The position numbers were made by a program, and so were the translations under genes. From the NCBI RefSeq assembly GCF_000463075.2, contig NZ_AVAQ01000016.1, forward strand, positions 1 through 48,271: DNA of 48,271 bases, written 5' to 3'. Shown here piece by piece: positions 43,023 through 48,271 of this stretch. Origin of the DNA: Lactiplantibacillus plantarum EGD-AQ4 (GTDB taxonomy: Bacteria; Bacillota; Bacilli; Lactobacillales; Lactobacillaceae). The notes below the pieces were generated by a model. The model did no database searches. It had not been told where the DNA came from and was given only the letters and a program-made list of their open reading frames with translations. Numbering within the stretch: the first letter of the stretch is position 1; each line of letters starts with the position of its first letter.

Positions 43023-43985
43023 CTAAAATAATGCTGATTCTAGTTGTTTACGCCGAACCACCCAGTTACAAATAACAATTAACAGCGCCCCGACAACCGA
43101 TTGCATTAACCCAGCAGCAGTCGACATCCCAATATCATTGGTGGTCGTCAACGCCCGGTAAATGTAAGTATCGAATGTCTGAGTCACATTGATCAGTGTT
43201 CCTGATGAACGTGGAATCAGATAAAATAGCCCGAAATCACTACGGAAGATCCCCCCGATATTCAGGATTAACATTAAAGTCGCAACTGGTAAGATGTGTG
43301 GTAGCGTCACGTTTTTGATCTGTTGCCACTTATTGGCCCCATCCATCATCGCAGCATCGTAGTATGACGGATCAATCCCCATCGCGGTTGCAAAGTATAG
43401 AATACTATTGTACCCAATTCCTTTCCAAACCCCTAAGAAGATAATGATAAATGGCCAGACCCACGGTGTATTATAAAAGTCCATTGGCGTCCCACCAAAA
43501 GCTTGGATGATATGGTTCAAAATACCTTTATCCGTACTCAAGAAGGCGTATACGAAGTAAGCTAAAATTGCCCATGATAGGAAATAAGGAAATAGCATCG
43601 ACGTCTGATAAACTTTTAACAGCCGTTGGTTTCGCATCTGACTCATGACGACCCCAAAGAAGATGGCAAAGAAAAAGTTCAGCAGTAAGAAGGTCAAGTT
43701 GTACCCAACCGTGTTACGTAACACGATCCAAAAGTCTGCCGATTTGAAGAAAAAGGCAAAGTTCTGAAACCCAACCCACGGACTATGCATCACACTGTAG
43801 ATGAAGCCTTGATCCGAGTATTGAAAGTTTTGAAAGGCTACAACGTTAGCCAATACAGGAATGTAGAAGAAGATAATTAAGAATAGCGCACCTGGAGCAA
43901 CCATGAGCAAGAATACGCGGTTATCCCATAAACGCTGGAAGAAATTACGCTTCTTGACGATTGGAACTACGGCATTTTGTGCCAT
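43023..43985 (-). CDS. ABC transporter permease (LplB/NgtP1-like)
   Basis: 320-residue permease with six membrane segments and the EAA loop YYDAAMMDGANKWQQIKNVTLPHILP. The N-terminal FLLMVAPGALFLIIFFYIPVLANVVAFQNF and the C-terminal STAAGLMQSVVGALLIVICNWVVRR are typical of the LplB group that forms a pair with LplC. GGAGGGAGAACCG precedes the ATG. It is the first gene of the importer operon, behind a promoter with an overlapping cre box. Confidence 0.94.
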   Translation of the reverse strand: MAQNAVVPIVKKRNFFQRLWDNRVFLLMVAPGALFLIIFFYIPVLANVVAFQNFQYSDQGFIYSVMHSPWVGFQNFAFFFKSADFWIVLRNTVGYNLTFLLLNFFFAIFFGVVMSQMRNQRLLKVYQTSMLFPYFLSWAILAYFVYAFLSTDKGILNHIIQAFGGTPMDFYNTPWVWPFIIIFLGVWKGIGYNSILYFATAMGIDPSYYDAAMMDGANKWQQIKNVTLPHILPVATLMLILNIGGIFRSDFGLFYLIPRSSGTLINVTQTFDTYIYRALTTTNDIGMSTAAGLMQSVVGALLIVICNWVVRRKQLESALF

Positions 43986-44017
43986 CGGTTCTCCCTCCTT
44001 TCATTATTACACTTGTT

Positions 44018-44046
44018 ATAGTAACCGCTTTCTTAAACACCAACAA
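44018..44046 (-). promoter_or_regulatory. Importer operon promoter with embedded cre box
   Basis: TTGTTG (44041-44046) and TACTAT (44018-44023) are 17 bases apart on the minus strand. Between and over them AAGAAAGCGGTTACT (44020-44034) matches the cre consensus except at the second base. CcpA bound there would block RNA polymerase. Confidence 0.65.
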
Positions 44047-44075
44047 TCAACTAATTTAAGGGATATATTCACAAA

Positions 44076-44104
44076 TTCAAGATTTCTTCAAAATTAGGTA
44101 TACT
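44076..44104 (+). promoter_or_regulatory. Weak candidate promoter into the structured non-coding region
   Basis: TTCAAG (44076-44081) and TATACT (44099-44104) are 17 bases apart on the + strand. The -10 is good and the -35 poor. It would start a transcript near 44110 running through both structured elements toward the terminator at 45249-45274. Confidence 0.35.
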
Positions 44105-44269
44105 CTCGCCCGCAAAAGCAACCATGCAGTGTTAACTGCGCGAATTAAGCTGTGCCTATTACACCCATCACGCGTTGTGCTCGTTATTCTGTAGCATTAA
44201 AGCTGATTAAATCATGCCATTTTCTAAGTTCAAGTGCTGCCAGCTGAGACCCGCTGGAAACAATGCGAG

Positions 44270-44490
44270 TTACCGTAAACTTTCTGTTGTAGCTGCGTCC
44301 TACACCGGCTTCCAGGCATTTCTGACAACGCTGGAACGCGATGGACACAGATCTAAGCCGACAACCCACGTCTTAAATACTGGTCTTCCACTAACCAAGC
44401 CAAAAACGCTTGCTAAGTGGAATTTCATCGCTGAGCATTGTCAGAAACGCCCTCCAGCCGGGGATGGTATTCGAAAGGCAGACATGTGCG
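44270..44490 (+). ncRNA. Structured element A (homologous to element B)
   Basis: After TTACCGT (44270-44276), CCGGCT and GGC plus TTTCTGACAA (about 44305-44329) pair with TTGTCAGAAA, GCC and AGCCGG (about 44438-44460). Inside, GCGATG pairs with CATCGC, TAAG with CTTA, and TTCCACT with AGTGGAA capped by AAGC/GCTT. Conserved words shared with element B are CTGACAACGCTGGAAC, GGACA, AAATAC, GTCTTC and TGAGCATTGTCAG. It is a structured RNA or structured mobile repeat; the strand given follows this copy only. No family could be named. Confidence 0.55.
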
Positions 44491-44839
44491 GGCCCAACCT
44501 TTTGTTGGATTAGTCGTTGATTTCTTGGTACACAGTCATTTTGTCATTCAACTATCAGACTAGTTTCTAATGATAGCTAAAGTTCCTTACTCATGCTCTA
44601 AAGCTTCTGATAAAAAGCTTCACTGAACTTGTCAGAATTTTCTCTAGTCGTTTGATATAGCACAATTCCAAATTATAAACGAGGGTAGTTTTATCGAACA
44701 ACTTCAAGACTAGTGTCCATTGAACTAGTGAATCATATTCAGTAATTTTTTCAGTACTAAAATGCCATAAAGCATCATCAATATCGACTAAAAGCTTGAT
44801 TGAAGGGCCTATTTTCTAATGTCCAGTGGTCAATTGTAC
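44491..44839. other. AT-rich spacer between the two inverted structured elements
   Basis: There is no credible coding frame. Small hairpins are visible: CTATCA/TGATAG (about 44550-44575), AAGCTT/AAGCTT (about 44601-44620) and ACTAGT/ACTAGT (about 44710-44730). If elements A and B belong to one transcript or mobile unit, this is its middle part; otherwise it is unexplained. Confidence 0.4.
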
Positions 44840-45077
44840 CTAGCTAGGTGGGCGTTCATCCGCCATTCGAGCGGCTTCCCGACTGTAGGGGCCGGCTGAC
44901 AATGCTCAAGGGCGAAGTTCTTCTTGTCCGGGTGGCCTTCCCGGGCTAGAAGAAGACTCGTATTTGAAATTGCGCAGTGATTTTCTGCGTGAGTTCAAAT
45001 CGATGTCCGCCCTGTTCCAGCGTTGTCAGCCGGCCCCGGAAGTCGGACTAGGACGATCACCGGCAGACGAACGGTAA
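44840..45077 (-). ncRNA. Structured element B (inverted homologue of element A)
   Basis: Nested helices are CGTTCATCCGCC with GGCAGACGAACG (two mismatches), CCGACT with AGTCGG, GGGGCCGGCTGACAA (44888-44902) with TTGTCAGCCGGCCCC (45023-45037), and AGGGCG with CGCCCT. Inside are two hairpins: TCTTCT/AGAAGA plus CCGGG/CCCGG, and TTTGAA/TTCAAA plus CGCAG/CTGCG. Read on the minus strand it aligns with element A from TTACCGT through CTGACAACGCTGGAAC to TGAGCATTGTCAG, with paired bases changed together. CAATTGT/ACAATTG pairing may extend the stem outward. The functional strand is unknown. Confidence 0.6.
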
Positions 45078-45177
45078 GCAAACAATTGGCGTGATTTAAT
45101 CATGATTCATGACAAATTAACTCCCACAATGCGTACCGATCATGTGATTTAGTAGATCCCACCGTACTTTTGGTCGT

Positions 45178-45209
45178 AAAAAAATGAGCTCTCATTTGAG
45201 AACTCATTT
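45178..45209 (-). terminator. Terminator of the GH20 gene
   Basis: On the minus strand AAATGAG and CTCATTT with inner TCTCA/TGAGA form a hairpin that ends in seven T residues, about 65 bases after the GH20 stop codon. Confidence 0.8.
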
Positions 45210-45248
45210 GACTCGGCCTAGTTAAGGATGACTATTCCTTCAACAAAT

Positions 45249-45274
45249 AATAGGTGCTGTCACTTATTTTTTTT
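45249..45274 (+). terminator. + strand terminator overlapping the GH20 stop codon
   Basis: AATAGGTG and CACTTATT form an eight-bp stem (one G-T pair) with a CTGT loop and TTTTTT after it. No + strand gene precedes it, so it would end a transcript from the structured non-coding region, and it protects GH20 from antisense reading. Confidence 0.55.
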
Positions 45275-47123
45275 AAAATGATAATTCGCACGCACTAACA
45301 ATTTCTTTGTAGAGGCCATGTCCAACTAATCCGTTGCTACGTTTATCCATCGGTAACACTGGTTCATGTAATTCTGCCAGTTCATCACGACCTGCTAGCC
45401 ACTCGTTAATCCGCCAAATGACCGTTTCGCAACGCACAATCTGGCCACCCAATCGGACATCAATAATTTCAAAGCCGTTGCCACGACGCTGTTGATGCCA
45501 CAACAGTCGAAAGTCGACTAGTAGTTCTTGCAACGCTAGTTTACATGCCTTCACCGCAGCTGATGCACGGTGCGCCTGCCGACCATCAGCATCTTCGGCT
45601 CCTAACGCCGCGACCGCCTTTAACGCACGCTGCTTGACTAGTACGGTCTGTGCTAGCTGATGATAGAATGTTACGGTTAGCCGGTTAGCGGCCCGCACCT
45701 TCACCTGATCAAGCGCATCAATTAATTGTTGGTACTGGCCTTCAATATCGATTGGATCTAGATTGGCCCGGTAACGTTGCAACATCAGATCTTCGTACAA
45801 GACAATCTTGCTCACATTATCCGCATCAACGTTGACCGTTTTAGTGAAATTATCAAATTGGTCTAACAACCGATAAAAGGCCGGTTGCTCTCCTTGCGTC
45901 ACTTGATAAGCTTCATCAATGACCGCTGGCGTCACATTATCGTGATACTGATAAGTTGCGAACGCCTGTAGGCCATACCAAGCTGCACTCACTGGTACTT
46001 CAGCCCCATCATCAAACCACATCGTTGCCACAACTTGTTCGATTTGGCTCGCTTTAGCTGCTTTCAGGCCGGCATCAATCGTCGCTAGCATTTTACTTTG
46101 ATTTGGCGCGAGTGCACTCCATGTCCAGATTCCGCCGGCAAATGCGACATCATCACTGAGTTCAAAGTGTTGAGCGAATCGATCTCGATAGATCTGCTCG
46201 TCCTCATGATAGTAGTCCCAATAGACTTGGCCAACCGATGGCAAGCTTGCCTTGAATGCCGAATCAAAGTGGACATCTGGATCATACATTTCATGCTTAG
46301 CAGACGCAAACGTAAACCATAAATCACTCCACATATAGGCCCGTAATCCTAGTTGTTGCGTTAGTGACACCACTAGCTTGAGTTGTTGCAGAATTAGTGT
46401 TTCTTGATCGGTAAAGCCGTTTTGGTCTAAATACCGTCCGCGCCCTAGTTGATAGGCTTCATCCATTCCAATATGAATTTTATTAGTGGTAAACGGGGCA
46501 CTCGCCGCTTGTAATAAGTGGGTCAAAAATTGGGTTGTTTCCGGTGCACCGACTAATAAGGTATCATCCGTATCCTTAACCGCCATATGCGCATCCCACT
46601 TGAGCGCATTATGCAAGTGCGCAAGCGTCTGAACTGCCGGAACCACGGTTACCCCAAATTGATCACCATAGACCGCAATTTCATGCAATTCAGATTGGCG
46701 ATAGCGGCCACGACCACGGCCAAAGTACGGTTCTTCAGGGATTTCAAATAAATCTTCAAGGTAAAGCCACAACTCGTTATAACCCATACTAGCAAGTCGC
46801 TCAATCATTTGTTTGACCATTGCGACAGTTGGTACCCCGTTGCGAGCAACATCTAACATTGCCGCCATCACTTTAAATCGTGGGCGTTGTTGAAGTTCAA
46901 ATTGTGGTTCATTTTGGGCCCGGCCACACAGCTCAGCGGCGCCGTGCATCAAATCTGCAGTACTCCCATAAGTTAACGTTGCTTGGTCATCATGCCGTTG
47001 CAATTGAACCCCCGCGGCACCTTGCTGACACGTTACAACTAGTTCCATCGCTGAATTCAACGGCTCACAGACCTTTTGAACTGCTTGTAATTGGCTCGCA
47101 TCTAGTCCTCGCCATACGATCAT
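45273..47123 (-). CDS. GH20 beta-N-acetylhexosaminidase (GH20C-like)
   Basis: 616-residue cytoplasmic enzyme. The family 20 barrel begins near RFKVMAAMLDVARNG. The catalytic pair is Asp221-Glu222 in HIGMDEAYQLGRGRYLD, where Asp positions the substrate N-acetyl group and Glu is the acid. VPAVQTLAHLHNALKW and WSDLWF line the pocket, and a helical C-terminal part follows. Architecture and length resemble pneumococcal GH20C (about 627), which removes terminal beta-GlcNAc/GalNAc inside the cell. There is no signal peptide. GAGGAGG is eight bases before the ATG. Its promoter carries a TGATATAT-type site shared with the mannosidase operon and a cre box, so it belongs to the same regulon. Confidence 0.92.
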   Translation of the reverse strand: MIVWRGLDASQLQAVQKVCEPLNSAMELVVTCQQGAAGVQLQRHDDQATLTYGSTADLMHGAAELCGRAQNEPQFELQQRPRFKVMAAMLDVARNGVPTVAMVKQMIERLASMGYNELWLYLEDLFEIPEEPYFGRGRGRYRQSELHEIAVYGDQFGVTVVPAVQTLAHLHNALKWDAHMAVKDTDDTLLVGAPETTQFLTHLLQAASAPFTTNKIHIGMDEAYQLGRGRYLDQNGFTDQETLILQQLKLVVSLTQQLGLRAYMWSDLWFTFASAKHEMYDPDVHFDSAFKASLPSVGQVYWDYYHEDEQIYRDRFAQHFELSDDVAFAGGIWTWSALAPNQSKMLATIDAGLKAAKASQIEQVVATMWFDDGAEVPVSAAWYGLQAFATYQYHDNVTPAVIDEAYQVTQGEQPAFYRLLDQFDNFTKTVNVDADNVSKIVLYEDLMLQRYRANLDPIDIEGQYQQLIDALDQVKVRAANRLTVTFYHQLAQTVLVKQRALKAVAALGAEDADGRQAHRASAAVKACKLALQELLVDFRLLWHQQRRGNGFEIIDVRLGGQIVRCETVIWRINEWLAGRDELAELHEPVLPMDKRSNGLVGHGLYKEIVSACELSF

Positions 47124-47181
47124 TGATTCATCCTCCTCAACTACTTTTGTCAGCCTGGTTATCCCAGAACTATTTTTTGAT

Positions 47182-47194
47182 TGAAATATATCAT
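47182..47194 (-). promoter_or_regulatory. Candidate GntR operator upstream of GH20
   Basis: ATGATATATTTCA on the minus strand matches the sites at 28613-28627 and 28701-28715 and covers the predicted -10 box. Confidence 0.5.
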
Positions 47195-47213
47195 AGTGTC
47201 GTCGCGCTCTAAA
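47185..47213 (-). promoter_or_regulatory. GH20 promoter
   Basis: TTTAGA (47208-47213) and TATATT (47185-47190) are 17 bases apart on the minus strand. Confidence 0.5.
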
Positions 47214-47228
47214 GGGTAGCGCTTACAT
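47214..47228 (-). promoter_or_regulatory. cre box upstream of GH20
   Basis: ATGTAAGCGCTACCC on the minus strand matches the CcpA consensus at all positions but the last. It abuts the -35 hexamer. Confidence 0.65.
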
Positions 47229-47281
47229 CGGTGTATAAAGTTGTCTGATCGACTATACCAACTTGCTGTATTAGCAGCCTC

Positions 47282-48115
47282 TTACGCTTCATTTTTCATC
47301 ATGGTCGGCGTTACACCAAAGTACCGTTTAAATAGTTTACTGAAATAATAGGGATCCTGATAGCCGACCGTTCGTGCGACAGCATTCACACTTAGCCCAC
47401 CCTTTTCAAGCAATGTGCGTGCCTGCTGTAATCGCAACTTCATTAAGTAAGTGCTGGGTGTCTCACCTTTGACGGCCTTAAAAGTTCGCGATAGATAGGC
47501 CGCACTAACATGTAACGTGGCTGCAACGTCGCCTAATGTTAGTTCTTCTTGGTAATGGGCATTCAAATAATAGGTGGTCGCATTAACCAAGGCCGTTTGA
47601 TCAACGTTATTACTCTGGCTTTGCTTTCCAGCATAATCATTGCTGACCTTATTGTCAGGTAACGATCGCAATAGCCAGCATAACTGTTCAACCACCATTG
47701 TCTGCGTTAACAAATCATGACCAAAGACGGTTGGCCGCTGGTTTTCGGCGATAATTCGACGAGCATTAGCCATAAATTCTGCACGATATTCACCTAAGTT
47801 AATCAAACTATCTGAAAATGGCATATGATTAGGCGGTTGTCCTGGAAGTGCGATATGTCGAAACCCAATGTGCAACTGCAAGCTTTCAGAATTAGGTGGC
47901 TGGGTCTCTTGGTGATGGATGCCAGGATTAAACAGTAGCGCTTGGCCCGCGACCACTCGCCGCCACTGACCTTCCACGTTGTAATCAGAGTAGCCAGTTA
48001 CCATGATTGACAGCTCCAAAAAATCGTGTTGGTGATACACGTATGTCCCTGGCTGCTGATTGTGAAAAGGAAAAGCATATAGGACTTCCGGTTCAAATGC
48101 ACTTAGTGACAACAC
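47282..48115 (-). CDS. AraC-family regulator next to GH20
   Basis: 277-residue regulator. The N-terminal cupin-like sensor includes YVYHQHDFLELSIMVTGYSDY and GQALLFNPGIHHQET. The C-terminal AraC domain has LTLGDVAATLHVSAAYLSRTFKAVKG and VNAVARTVGYQDPYYFSKLFKRYFGVTP. GGAGG is eight bases before a GTG at 48115, which is preferred; the GTG at 48124 lies inside the ribosome site. It is encoded upstream of GH20 on the same strand and is divergent from the gene that begins at 48250. It may control either; the effector is unknown. Confidence 0.88.
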   Translation of the reverse strand: MLSLSAFEPEVLYAFPFHNQQPGTYVYHQHDFLELSIMVTGYSDYNVEGQWRRVVAGQALLFNPGIHHQETQPPNSESLQLHIGFRHIALPGQPPNHMPFSDSLINLGEYRAEFMANARRIIAENQRPTVFGHDLLTQTMVVEQLCWLLRSLPDNKVSNDYAGKQSQSNNVDQTALVNATTYYLNAHYQEELTLGDVAATLHVSAAYLSRTFKAVKGETPSTYLMKLRLQQARTLLEKGGLSVNAVARTVGYQDPYYFSKLFKRYFGVTPTMMKNEA

Positions 48116-48249
48116 CGCTAACACCTCCTTGCAAAAAAAGACATTAAATCAGTCAAAATAATCTATTTCCTATCAACACAAACATCCGCATAATTAGTCT
48201 CGTTAAGTCGCCTAGGTTTGAATGACATTATTAACGGGAGGGATCATAA

Positions 48250-48271
48250 ATGAATCCATATCAATGGGTCT
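48250..48271 (+). CDS. Start of a divergent gene, cut by the right edge
   Basis: An ATG at 48250 preceded by GGGAGGGA at good spacing opens a frame MNPYQWV that runs off the window. Only seven residues are visible, so no product can be named. Its position opposite the AraC-type regulator suggests a regulated carbohydrate gene. Confidence 0.5.

Noticed and set aside
44214-44513. A 99-codon + strand open frame in the non-coding region
   Set aside because: It runs through both arms of structured element A, lacks a ribosome site, and resembles no protein family; the pairing pattern explains its sequence better.
1-48271. Insertion sequences, prophage genes, CRISPR arrays, tRNA or rRNA genes
   Set aside because: I looked for transposase or integrase motifs, evenly spaced repeats and tRNA cloverleaf patterns and saw none; the inverted elements at 44270-45077 carry no transposase.

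Overview
The window reads as chromosomal DNA of a lactic acid bacterium of the Lactiplantibacillus (plantarum/pentosus) group. This is inferred from a haem catalase next to an L-rhamnose operon, strong AGGAGG-type ribosome binding sites, CcpA-type cre boxes, and many sugar gene cassettes, each with its own regulator. There are no rRNA or tRNA genes, no recognisable transposase or integrase, and no CRISPR array. Species assignment was not checked against a database.

Layout. (1) 1-2932: an FAD/NAD oxidoreductase cut by the left edge, a monofunctional haem catalase (kat), and a YueI-like DUF1694 protein. (2) 2974-10151: an L-rhamnose operon (MFS permease, rhaB, rhaM, rhaA, rhaD, YczE-like membrane protein) and a divergent AraC-type regulator. 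(3) 10357-12066: a lone DUF262/DUF1524 protein of the GmrSD/SspE nuclease type, a probable single-gene defence insert. (4) 12186-16498: an alpha-glucoside operon (GH13_31, SLC45-like transporter, LacI repressor) under a 24-bp perfect palindromic operator. (5) 16522-22148: an unusual hexitol module with 3-hexulose-6-phosphate synthase, 6-phospho-3-hexuloisomerase, a DeoR regulator, a hexitol-phosphate dehydrogenase and an MtlA-like EIICBA with an altered substrate motif. (6) 22273-47228: a large N-glycan (high-mannose) utilisation locus with GH1, ROK kinase, GH38, GH125, GntR/LacI regulator, GH92, MsmX-type ATPase, a second ROK kinase, a YesMN-type two-component system, DUF624, GH13_31, an LplABC/NgtS-like ABC importer and GH20. 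(7) 47282-48271: an AraC regulator and the first codons of a divergent gene.

How the genes work together. The N-glycan locus is built like the scattered pneumococcal N-glycan system. A lipoprotein and two permeases, probably driven by the MsmX-type ATPase, would import whole oligosaccharides. The glycosidases seen here have no signal peptide and would trim alpha-1,2 (GH92), alpha-1,3 (GH38) and alpha-1,6 (GH125) mannose and beta-GlcNAc (GH20) inside the cell. The GH1 enzyme is a candidate for the core Man-beta-GlcNAc bond, and ROK kinases would phosphorylate the free sugars. A TGATATATCA-type site recurs at three or four promoters and links the glycosidase genes to the GntR regulator. The histidine kinase gene has an in-frame amber stop that removes its last ATP-binding segment.

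The most unusual non-coding stretch is 44105-45177, between the ABC importer and GH20. It holds two homologous, inverted elements of about 220-240 bases. Both fold into the same multi-branched structure, and the helices are kept by compensatory base changes, as expected of a conserved structured RNA or structured mobile repeat. A possible promoter and a terminator on the + strand bracket the region. Also notable are the hexitol PTS/HPS-PHI pairing and an orphan RelB/DinJ-type antitoxin gene.
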